NCBI GenBank assembly: GCA_033807775.1
Contig: CM066317.1
Location: 34,971,870-35,035,869 of the forward strand
Source of the DNA: Saussurea involucrata
Lineage: Eukaryota > Streptophyta > Magnoliopsida > Asterales > Asteraceae
DNA: 64,000 bases
Direction: 5' to 3'
The notes beneath the pieces are model-generated. The model was not told where the DNA came from. It did no database searches and was given only the letters and a program-made list of their open reading frames with translations. A program made the translations under genes and the position numbers. This document shows positions 36,819-46,508 of the stretch, one piece after another; positions within the stretch are counted from its first letter, which is position 1, and each line of letters begins with the position of its first letter.

Positions 36819-37994
36819 GGGGTTACAAAATAACCATGGCCTATCTAATTATCAGGTAAAATTAAAATAAAATTATTCGGATATTTAATTAGTTACATTA
36901 TTAAGAAAAAACACATCGTTACTCTAAATAATAAAGTAACGCAAATCTCGTTATACTTTATCACATTTTACTTTTTTAAATAAATCAATTTTAGTATTCA
37001 AAATCAAATGTAAAGTTGTAATTAAATTTATTAATGAAAATGTGTAAAAAGGAGGCATGAACAAGTGGTCAAACCCCCATTTTATGATAGGTCGTAGGCT
37101 CATTGCGTGGAGGACTCGTTCTTTCCATCTTTGGAACCTTTGAAAGCTTTTGTTACAAAGTGTTTTCATGACGGGTAAAAGTAAAATACATTAAAATGGA
37201 ATTTTATTTGTTTTTAATCATTTTTCAAAGTTTTCATGTTATGGTTTAAAATTTAAAAAGTTATTATTATAGTATTTAATGCTGACCTAATCTTAGGGAC
37301 TGTTTACAAAATGTTTACCTGGGTAAGTGCTTATATTGCCTAATTAATAAATACTCTATAAAATAGTGACAAATTACCAAAATACCCATTCTTTTTATAC
37401 TTTATGGCTTAATTAATGAATACCTTGTAGTGATAAAATTTATAATAATATTAATTGGTGGCGGTAACAACGGTGGAAAAGACGGTGGTGGTGGTGGTGG
37501 TGGTGGTGATGGTGATGGTGATGGTGATGGTGGTATGATGGCATCAACGATAGTGGTGGTGGGGTCAGTGGCATTGTCGGTGGAGGCAATGGTGATGATG
37601 GTGCGGCGCTGGCGGTGATGATGGCGGCGCTGGCGGTGGTTGTGATGATGGTAGGAGGTGGCGGTGGTTGTGATGATGGTGCAGGTGGTGGTTGTGAGGA
37701 TGGTGGTGTCACTGGCGATGATGGTGGTGTAAGTGGCAATGATGGTGGAGACGACGCTGGTGGTTATGATCATCATGGTGGGATGGAATAAATGTGAGTA
37801 AATATAAGGGCATAATAGTGATAAAATGGTAACGAAATTCCTTACTATAACACAAGGAACTTAAATTCAATCATAGGTAGAATTTGAATTCCGTTCCAAA
37901 ACTCAGAGAATCAACTAAACACATGAATTGAATTTGGCCAATAGATTTGATCATTCCAATTACTTCAGATTCTATTAGATTCAAATGTATTGGT
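36819..37994. repeat. Intergenic stretch with GGT/GAT microsatellite
   Basis: Low-complexity (GGT)n with GAT and GGC variants runs from about 37456 to 37760, purest near 37482-37540. Open frames across it are artefacts of the triplet repeat. Nothing else is seen in the stretch. Confidence 0.75.
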
Positions 37995-38944
37995 TGTTGG
38001 GAATATTTTCAAAATATTAAAATTTAAGTATTTTGGGTTGAGTCTTAGGAAGAAAAGGGAAATTGATTTTGGTAGGTTTCACCTTGTCCCACATAGGAGG
38101 AAAAGTGAAACAAAAGTGGGTATATAAGTGGATCTATTTTCTATATAATAATTTATTATTATATTGGAAATGGTGGGGGTTCCAAAGGGTTACGCGACCG
38201 CGGGCGTGGGCGCAATGTGGCGCTTTGATGGCACACTTTGCACTTCGCACACACGCGAGCCGCTTTGAGCCGCAATTTTTATTTTCGATGGTCCTATTAG
38301 TGACAGTATGCCAACAGATGCGACTGTTCACGAACAAACGTGACAGTTCGAACATAACCAACGGTTGGGTCCAAAAGGCACCCTTTCGCATAGGGATGCC
38401 TTGAACTGTTGCGACGCCTCATTCCAAACGGTGCCTCCTCGCCAAAAGGTGTCATGAACAGAAGTGACGGTCCAGAAACGTCACCTTTGGTGACTGTTGG
38501 ATAAATTGTGACGGTTCAAACCGTCACCAATACTTGGAACTGTCACAAAACAGTGATTTCGTGACTGTTGAAAGGGCTGTCATTTTTTGCCTATATATAC
38601 TATACTTAAAACACCAGAAATCGATAATCTCTCTTATATGCCAGATTACTAGAATTTGTGTTGCTATAGAAACACAATTTCTAGTTCCTAGAAATCCTTG
38701 AAACTCAATAGTTCATCCGGATTGTCACCACTAAGTGCGGTGTTGATAATTTTTCTCTACATACGTTGCTTCATTGTATATTGGGAAGCAATTCGCCACA
38801 ACCCATAAAGCACTATGTTCAATCGAACCGTGGGGGCGAAATTGCTTTAAGAAGGATAGAGAGAACTCGCCTAGCTTGAAGCAATAAGTAGTAGGTTTTC
38901 TTTATCCGTTTCATATCTTTATTTTAGAACCCCAATAACCAACA
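37995..38944 (+). mobile_element. Solo LTR, 950 bp, with perfect 5-bp duplication TTGGT
   Basis: It starts TGTTGGGAA and ends AACCAACA, with TTGGT at 37990-37994 and 38945-38949. No internal region is present, so it is the product of LTR-LTR recombination. It contains TATATATAC near 38592 and a set of GTGACGGTT/AACCGTCAC words, including a near-perfect palindrome at about 38513-38539. This organisation looks like a Sirevirus LTR of yet another family. Orientation is set by the TATA box. Confidence 0.88.
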
Positions 38945-38949
38945 TTGGT

Positions 38950-39391
38950 GAGGTATTCAAATCCATTAATCTTGAAAACCTAGTTCACATGAATTTGAGA
39001 TGAAAATTTCAAATTTATTTAACATACGTAATTGGAACTCGAGGAGAAAAAGGTTGTAAATAAAAATCCATGTTCAAAGTACTAACATTTTTGTGAACTA
39101 ACACGTAACAAAACTAATTATGAATGTTTAGAAGCACTTATCTAATCTGAAATTGAATTTGTATGGATGATGATGAACACGTACGTGAAAGTTATAGTAA
39201 GCATCTTATTCTACTTTTAACGTAGTCTAATGTTTTTTCCGATTATTAGAGTCTTAATGGTTAAGAAGATGACTATTGCAATAAATATCATGTTCATGGA
39301 TATGTCATGATTCTTCTATATATGTTTGACAATGGATCATCTTTTTTGTCCAGGATCAGTAACAGTTATCTGTAGCATTCAGTTTCATGTG
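38950..39391. other. Intergenic stretch, nothing identified
   Basis: AT-rich sequence without a credible ORF or repeat, ending at the TAA (39392-39394) that flanks the MITE starting at 39395. Confidence 0.5.
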
Positions 39392-39450
39392 TAAGAGCAT
39401 CTCCAACAGCTTCCCCATTTTGGAGAAAATAGGGAAAATGGGGATTTTGG

Positions 39451-39926
39451 TGTTGGAACCACCTTAAAAGTGACCGTCACTGATCGTTTATCATTCCTGA
39501 TGTGATAATTGACAATAACTGAAATCCCTATGTCTGGTAAATATATGATGGGCGTATTTACTATTATTGACATACTATAGGGTTTCCCATTAGATGATTG
39601 GAACTATGGAGAATTATACTGCACATAATAAACACCAAGGGTTAAAAGTGTAAGATACTCTTATTATAAATAGAGAGTACCCTAATCTTTTATTTTAACC
39701 TAATAACCTACAACGGCTAATCAAAGGCAGCCGTGTGCCTCCCCAAGATCGGCTCTCTCAAGAATCGATCATCATCCCATCATCATACAATCATCTTGTT
39801 CTGGGAACCCGTCAATCCATGGCAAACATGTTTAATGCTTTTACAGGATCCTCAGGATCATCAGGTATGATTTCTTATTATCATGTTTTCATTATCTATC
39901 AAATAGAAATCATGATTATTCCAACA
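39451..39926 (+). repeat. Element D 5' LTR (476 bp)
   Basis: Perfect 8-bp terminal inverted repeats TGTTGGAA and TTCCAACA. TATAAATAG lies at about 39666. The last 221 bp (39706-39926) are missing from the 3' copy. An ATG at 39819 opens a short frame that appears to be the first gag exon (see the gag entry). Confidence 0.9.
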
Positions 39927-39928
39927 TG

Positions 39929-39940
39929 TGGTATCAGAGC
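39929..39940 (+). promoter_or_regulatory. Element D primer-binding site (initiator Met tRNA)
   Basis: TGGTATCAGAGC lies two bases after the LTR end. Confidence 0.93.
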
Positions 39941-41197
39941 ATCGGGTTCATAATTGATTCATGATTTGCATTCTTTTTTTGGTGGTTCTATCCTTGTTTT
40001 ATTTCGTTTTTGTATGCCGCCGCAAAACATCAAAATTTGCACTGAGCTGCAAATTTTCCAGCCGCCATATTCAAGAATTTTCCAGCGATTATAATGCAAT
40101 CTTTTTTTTTCATTGCAACCCTAAACATCAGCCGGCGCATTTTTTTTCCAGCTTCCATTGCAATTTTTATCAGCGCCATATATATATATATTTTATCAGC
40201 GTTAATTATGATGCAACCAGCAATTATAATGCAATTTTTCCATTGCATTTTTTTATCAGCGCTATATATATATAATTTTTATCAGCCATATATATATATT
40301 TTTTTCCAGCAATTATAATATATATTTTTTAATGTTAATTATGCCATGACTTATTTTTAAAATCACGCCATGACTTTATTTTTTAAAATTATGCGAGGTC
40401 TTAATGTTTTGGTTCGCCTTAACTTATTGATTTCGATATTCGCTAAGTTGAATTCGACATCATTTAAGTCGATTAAATACTAGCTAAGTCGAAATTCAAC
40501 CTTACTTCTAATATCGAGTTGAACAATTAATAAAATGATAAAATCCGACTTTATGCGACCATGACTTATTTGTTGAGTTCGGCATTATCTAGTCGAATAC
40601 AGCCTTACTTTTGTCAAGATCGAACTCCTTAGGCACACATAATGTCAAATATACATCTTTGTTTTGACTATGCCATACCCTTGCACTAATATTCATGGTC
40701 TCATCATTTGTGCCCAAAGGTCAAATATGATTCTCATATTGCATTTTTTTTCCTTTTGCATAATGAGCACTGAGTATACTAATTCTGCCCAAAGGTGATT
40801 TAATATACCTGTGTGTCAAGAGGACTCTCTACATGCATAATTCACACGATGCTCTATTTTGTGCCCAAAGGTCAAAAGATAAGCATTGCGTTGCATGACC
40901 CTAACGCTCATGTTTACTTAGATATTAATTATTTCTGCCCAAAGGTGATGTAACATCTGAGTAGAGCCTTACTTTGGCTTATTGTTTTGGTGTTTACAAT
41001 AGGTTTACTTATCACTAGCTTCATCACTAAAATGGTCATAGTTTCATTATTCTAAGGAATATTACTGTTAGGCCTGCTTACTTTAACATTACTTTGATTA
41101 CATTACTTTAAGAAACATTACTTTATCTGCCTTTTATAGCTAACTACGTGTCTATGATAATCTTCTATAACTTATATCTTCCTTATTTCCACATCAG
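39941..41197 (+). other. Element D leader, probably the bulk of a gag intron
   Basis: AT-rich untranslated sequence. GCCCAAAGGT occurs four times (40712, 40787, 40863, 40937), alternating as GTGCCCAAAGGTCAA and CTGCCCAAAGGTGAT. The 3' end reads TTATTTCCACATCAG, a good plant splice acceptor, immediately before gag homology. Confidence 0.65.
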
Positions 41198-42368
41198 TAC
41201 CTAACTTTGGCATTGAGCCACTTACTGGTGCGAATTTTGCTTCATGGAAGGATCAATTACTTCTTACTCTGGGGATGCTAGACCTTGACCATGCCATTCG
41301 CCATGATAAACCCGCTGCTATTACTGCTGAGTCTTCTGCAGCTCAGAAAGCGGATTTTGAAAAGTGGGAAAGGGCAAATCGCTTGTCACTAATGATGGTC
41401 AAGAACTCCATCAACCTCAGTATCCGAGGAGCTATCCCTGATTCTGATAAAGTCAAAACTTACCTCAAATCTGTTGAGGATCACTTCAAGGGATCGTCTA
41501 AGGCACATGCAAGTAGCTTAATGCTACAGATGCTCACTCTGAAATATGAAGGAAATAGCAGTGTCCGTGAACACATTATGAAAATGATTGATATGGCTCA
41601 TAAGCTTAAGAGTCTTGAAATGGAAGTCTCTGATAATTTTCTTGTGCATTTCATAATGACCTCTTTGCCTGCTCGGTTCGACACCTTCAAAGTTAACTAT
41701 AACGCTATGAAGGATAAATGGTCGATAAGTGAACTGATTGCAATGTGTGTGCAAGAGGAGGATCGCCTAAAGCTGGTACAACCTGAAGCCGTTCACCTGA
41801 CAACCGCTACTAATTCTAAGAAAAGGAAGGGTAATCACGGAAATCAGACTGGAAATAAAGTCCAAAAGGATAATCATCATGGTGCCGTTGCCTCTAGCTC
41901 TAAACCCTTGTCAAGCAAACCTAACTGCAAATTCTGTCGCGCAAAAGGGCACAGACAGAAAGATTGCCCTAAGTTCAAGGAATGGCTAGCTAAGAAAGGT
42001 AACATTCTTTATGCAATATTTGATTCCTTTACTACTGATGTCCCTATTAATACATGGTGGGGTGACTCTGGTTCTATGGTCCATGTGACAAACTCAATGC
42101 AGGGATTCCTTACAATCCAGAAGCTACCAAAGGGCCAAAGAAAACTTAGAGTTGGAAGCGGTGATCTCTTAGATGTCGAAGCCATGGGAACTTTAAATTT
42201 ACATATGAGTACCGGAAAGTGTATTAGACTAGGGGATACCTTATATGTACTGAGAATTACTCGGAACCTTGTATCCATATCTATACTAGACCTTGAAGGT
42301 TATGTAATAATTCATGGTTGCGGCAAGATTGCTATTACTCATAATAATAATTACTTGGTCGAGGTTTC

Positions 42369-43409
42369 TTGGATGGATTACTGTATAAATTAGAACTAGA
42401 TCATAATTTCTCACAGTCTTTGTTGTCTCTTAATATTGATGATGTAACTAAAACAACAAAATCACCTAAACAATTAGAGAATTCCTCCATGTTGTGGCAT
42501 AAACGCCTTGGCCACATCTCACGAGATCGAATGACTCGACTCGTAAAGGATGGAATCTTACCTTCTCTTGATTTTAGTGATTTTGAAACATGTATTAAGT
42601 GCCTCAAAGGCAAAATGGCGAAGGGGAATAAGAAAGGAGCTACTAGAAGTTCCAACTTGTTGGAAATAATTCACACTGATATTAGTGGTCCTTATCCCGC
42701 ATCAATCACAGGACATACATCATTTATTACATTCATTGACGATTATTCGCGTTATATGCACCTATATCTGATTAAGGAAAAATCTGAATCCTTACAAACT
42801 TTTATTGATTTTAAAACTTTGGTTGAAAACCAACTTGATCATAAAATAAAAGTTGTGAGATCAGATAGAGGAGGTGAGTATTATGGTAGACATACTGATA
42901 TTGGTCAAGCTCCTGGTCCTTTCTATAATTTTTGCAAGGAACATGGCATAATTAACCAATACACCATGCCTGGTTCTCCTCAACAAAATGGTGTTGCTGA
43001 AAGGAGAAACATAACCTTAATGGACATGGTGAGAAGTATGCTTGCTAACACTAACTTACCTACTTTCCTCTGGACTGAGGCATTAAAAACAGCCGTTCAT
43101 ATACTCAATAGGGTTCCATCAAAATCTGTCCCTAAAACTCCTTATGAAATCTGGACAGGTAGGAAACCGAGTCTAAAATATATGAAAGTATGGGGCTGTC
43201 CTGCCGAAGTAAAAGTCTATAACCCTAACTTAAAGAAACTGGATCCTAAAACCCTTACATGTTTCTTTATCGGTTATCCTGATAACTCAAAAGGTTATCG
43301 TTTTTACTGTCCTTCCCACACTACGGGCATCATTGACACGCAGCATGCCACATTTCTTGAGAACTCAAAGATCAGTGGGAGCACGACAAATCATGACTCA
43401 GATTTGTAA
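42369..43409 (+). pseudogene. Element D integrase
   Basis: The HHCC finger (LWHKRLGHISRD...CIKCLKGK) is followed by the retroviral integrase core with catalytic Asp in HTDISGPYP, Asp in RSDRGGEYYG and Glu in NGVAERRN, then the C-terminal copia block (GCPAEVKVYNPNLKKLD, CFFIGYP). A TAA at 43407-43409 ends the frame, and reading continues in the same frame into RT. The 25-bp overlap with the gag-protease frame marks a single-base shift inside one former polyprotein. Confidence 0.92.
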
Positions 43410-45278
43410 GAAGTACAAGAAGCGGGGGGAAACCATCCTACCGCTATTTTTATTCCTCCGATAATTCCTCTTGTACCCACCGCTGCTCCTAATATCACTG
43501 ATCCAACTCCTCCTAACCAAAACGCCGAGGGGACATCATCATCGCCTCTTGTACCCAACGCTGAGCCTAATATCACTGATCCCACTCCTCCCGTTACTGA
43601 ACCGGAAAATCAACTCAGGAGATCATCTAGGGCATGCAGGGCCACAAATTTTGATGATTTCGTAACCTTTTTATCTGAAGTTGAGAACATTGGAAAGCTT
43701 ACTGATCCTACCTCTTATCGAGAAGCCATTAATAGTGATCAGGCCACTCAGTGGAATGAAGCCATGATTGAAGAGCTTAATTCCATGCAACATAATGACG
43801 TTTGGGACTTGGTTGAACTTCCTGAAGGATCCAAAACCATCGGTTGTAAATGGGTCTTCAAAACCAAATTAGACCCGAAAGGAAACATCGAACGCTATAA
43901 GGCCAGACTGGTTGCAAAAGGCTTTACTCAAAAGGAAGGAATCGATTATCAAGAGACCTTCTCTCCTGTCTCTCGTAAAGATTCTTTAAGGATCGTCATG
44001 GCACTTGTAGCTCATTATGATTTAGAGTCACATCAGTTGGATGTCAAGACCGCTTTCCTGAATGGAGACTTGCAAGAAGATGTATACATGCGACAACCTG
44101 AAGGATTCATTCCAGAAGGTAAAGAGCATATGGTCTGCAAGTTGAAGAAATCCATTTATGGGTTGAAGCAGGCATCACGACAATGGTACCTCAAGTTCGA
44201 TAAAATCGTAAAAGAGCAAGATTTTCTAAAGAATCAAGTGGATCAATGCACCTATCTCAAGATCAGTGGGAGTAACTTTATAATCCTTGTCTTGTACGTA
44301 GATGACATTCTACTAGCAAGTAACAACTTGGATATGCTGCATTAGTCGAAGCGGATGCTTTCGCAAAATTTCGACATGAAAGATCTCGGTGATGCCTCTT
44401 ATGTCATTGGTATCGAAATACATCGAGATAGGCATAATGGTGTTTTGGATATTTCTCAAAAGGCATATATTGAGCGTATCTTAAAACGCTATAACATGCA
44501 GCACTGTACATCCACTGTAGCTCCAGTAGTTAAAGGGGACGTATTTGGTTCTTTCCAAGCTCCGAGCACTGAGATTGAAAAGGAAGAAATGAGGATGATA
44601 CCTTATTCGTCTGTAGTAGGGAGCATTATGTATGCTCAGGTCTGTACTCGTCCGGATATCGCTTATATCGCTGGTATGCTGGGACGTTACTTATCTAATC
44701 CCGGAATAGCACACTGGAAAGCGGCTAAGAAGGTTCTTCGATATCTGCAAGGGACCAAAGACTACAAATTAACTTATAGAAGAAGTGACAACTTAGAAGT
44801 AGTAGGTTATTCTGATTCCGATTTTGCTAAAAGCAAGGAAGATAAAAGATCTACTTCTGGGTATATATTTATGTTAGCTGGTGGACCTATCTCCTGGCAG
44901 AGTCACAAACAGAAGCTGACTACAACGTCCACCATGATGGCTGAATACGTTGCCGTCTATAATGCCACTTGTCATGGGATGTTGTTAAGGAACCTGGTCA
45001 GTGGACTCAAAATCGTCAACTCCATTTCTAGACCATTGAAGCTTTACTGTGATAACTCAGCTGCCGTAACTTTCTCGAACAGTAACAGTTCAACTGGCGC
45101 TGGGCTGTATCTTGATACAAAGTATCTGTTTGTGCGCGAACGGGTTGAGGAAAATGTCCTTTGTATTGAGTACATAAGTACAAAAAATATGCTAGCGGAT
45201 CCGATGACCAAAGGTCTTCCTCCTAACGTCTTCGTTGGACACGTGTCGAAGATGGGGCTTACAAATGACTTAATTTAA
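43410..45278 (+). pseudogene. Element D reverse transcriptase and RNase H
   Basis: After a Pro/Thr-rich linker (ITDPTPP appears twice), RT begins near WNEAMIEELNSMQHNDVWDL (43756). Landmarks: CKWVFKTK, LVAKGFTQKEGIDYQETF, QLDVKTAFLNGDL, and catalytic YVDDILLAS at about 44299-44325. A TAG at 44343-44345 interrupts after NNLDMLH; the frame then continues to RNase H (YSDSDFAKSK, TMMAEYVAVY, LYCDNSAA) and ends at 45278. Only this stop separates the two halves. RT and RNase H copy the RNA into cDNA. Confidence 0.92.
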
Positions 45279-45590
45279 TAGCGTATTGTACTTATTGGTC
45301 ATTATTATTATCTTAATAATTTTTTTCCTCTATATTCAGATTTTGTTTGTCTATTAGTTATGCTTTGAGCTCATAATGGTGCATGGACATTATTATAACG
45401 AAATTTGTCTTAGTCAGTTGATCATTGCTTATTCAGTTTTAAATTTGAGTCATAGTTTGACTAGTGGGGGTCCTGAGTTGATATTCTTCTCTACGACTGT
45501 ACTTATTAGCTATGATTTCAGTTTAAAACAAAATGAGTATTATCCCGGCCGGACTTATTGGTACTCATAGATAAAAGATCGCTTGGTCAA

Positions 45591-45599
45591 GTGGGAGAA
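45591..45599 (+). promoter_or_regulatory. Element D polypurine tract
   Basis: GTGGGAGAA lies directly before the 3' LTR start at 45600. Confidence 0.8.
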
Positions 45600-45854
45600 T
45601 GTTGGAACCACCTTAAAAGTGACCGTCACTAATCGTTTATCATTCCTGATGTGATAATTGACAATAACTGAAATCCCCATGTCTGGTAAATATATGATGG
45701 GCGTATTTACTATTATTGACATACTATAGGGTTTCCCATTAGATGATTGGAACTATGGGGAATTATACTGCACATAATAAACACCAAGGGTTAAAAGTGT
45801 AAGATACTCTTATTATAAATAGAGAGTACCCTAATCTTTTATTTTAACCTAATA
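45600..45854 (+). repeat. Element D 3' LTR, truncated
   Basis: It aligns with 39451-39705 and then stops at AACCTAATA, where the sequence becomes MITE (AAGCTCCAACAGC). The missing 221 bp include the LTR 3' end and the first gag exon. Confidence 0.88.
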
Positions 45855-45922
45855 AGCTCCAACAGCTTCCCCAAAAGTTTCCCCAAATAAGCTCCAACAG
45901 CTTCCCCAAAAGTTTCCCCAAA
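45853..45922 (+). repeat. 35-bp tandem pair inside the MITE
   Basis: Two identical units starting TAAGCTCCAACAGCTTCCCC lie back to back at the broken end of element D, probably made when that junction was repaired. Confidence 0.8.
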
Positions 45923-46103
45923 ATGGGGATAATAGGATTTTTCCCAAAATTTTCTCCAAATTTGGAGAATACTCCAAATATGATTACCAAGTGTTTTTCT
46001 AAATATGGAGAATCTGTCGGAGATGGGTGTAATTTTTTTTGGGGGATTTTGACTTTTGCTTCCTCATTTTGAAATTTTTTTGAGGAAGCTGTTGGAGATG
46101 CTC

Positions 46104-46508
46104 TAACACACCATCAACTTGTACAACAACTAAATATATTCATTTATAAAAATACAATATTGTAAATTCAAACTAAGTTTCAATACTATATTGTTTAAAA
46201 GATGTCACTAAATTCCATAGATGGAAGTTCAAAACCACAACAGAAAGTTGAGTTAAGCCACCAACTCAATCTCTCATATGTCATTACATTTGAATAATAT
46301 CATACAAACCACATAATATAATAATTAAACCCCTATTAATTAATTTAAAAAAATAAAAAAAAACTTCATTCTTCCAATATTCAACTCTTATTAAGCATCA
46401 GAAAATTCTTGCCACCATCAATCTTTTTCAAGAAGATCATCCGTTTCTATCATCATCATCATCATCATATTTATCTGGTAATTCTTATAATTAATCATCA
46501 AATAAATT
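46104..46508. other. 3' flank of the NAC gene
   Basis: AT-rich sequence with a (CAT)n microsatellite at about 46448-46470. It should contain the 3' UTR and polyadenylation region of the minus-strand NAC gene. No other feature. Confidence 0.5.

Larger units (their letters stand above)
39819..42393 (+). pseudogene. Element D gag and protease, predicted two exons
   Basis: Exon 1, 39819-39864, lies inside the 5' LTR and encodes MANMFNAFTGSSGSS; GTATGA follows as donor. Exon 2 starts at 41198 after CACATCAG, in matching phase, and gives PNFGIEPLTGANFASWKDQL, the usual start of a plant copia Gag. Without splicing, the frame upstream of 41198 is closed by TAA at 41158-41160 and the next Met is 41275, which would lose the conserved LTG.NF..W block. 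A CCHC knuckle CKFCRAKGHRQKDC is at 41926-41967 and the protease Asp is in WWGDSGSMVHVT (near 42063). The frame ends at 42393 by a shift just before the integrase finger. Confidence 0.75.
39451..45854 (+). mobile_element. Element D: Ty1/copia retrotransposon, non-Sirevirus lineage
   Basis: The 5' LTR is 39451-39926 (TGTTGGAA...TTCCAACA), the primer site 39929-39940, gag-protease to 42393, integrase to 43409, RT-RNase H to 45278, the polypurine tract 45591-45599 and a truncated 3' LTR 45600-45854. The LTRs show about 3 differences over the 255 bp they share, so the insertion is recent, yet pol has one frameshift and two stops. Pol motifs (YVDDILLAS, GCPAEVKVYNP) differ clearly from the SIRE-type copies in this window. 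The lineage is uncertain (TAR- or Tork-like is possible). No target duplication, because the right end is damaged. Confidence 0.92.
39395..46103. mobile_element. MITE with GAGCATCTCCAACAGCTT ends, interrupted by element D
   Basis: The left end (39395) is GAGCATCTCCAACAGCTTCC and the reverse complement of the right end (46103) is the same for 20 bases. TAA lies outside both (39392-39394, 46104-46106), which suits a PIF/Harbinger-type MITE. Only about 300 bp of this span is MITE; element D occupies 39451-45854. A 35-bp unit is doubled at 45853-45887 and 45888-45922. Confidence 0.75.

Noticed and set aside
37060..37170. SINE-like sequence with a box-B-like word
   Set aside because: No matching box A at the right spacing and no terminal tail.
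37402..37776. Open frames of about 60-124 codons on both strands
   Set aside because: They are the (GGT)n/(GAT)n microsatellite read as poly-Gly or poly-Thr/Pro/His; no gene structure.
42369..42393. Programmed frameshift between gag-protease and integrase of D
   Set aside because: The shift falls after protease at the integrase finger, where copia polyproteins have no known recoding; a plain mutation is simpler.
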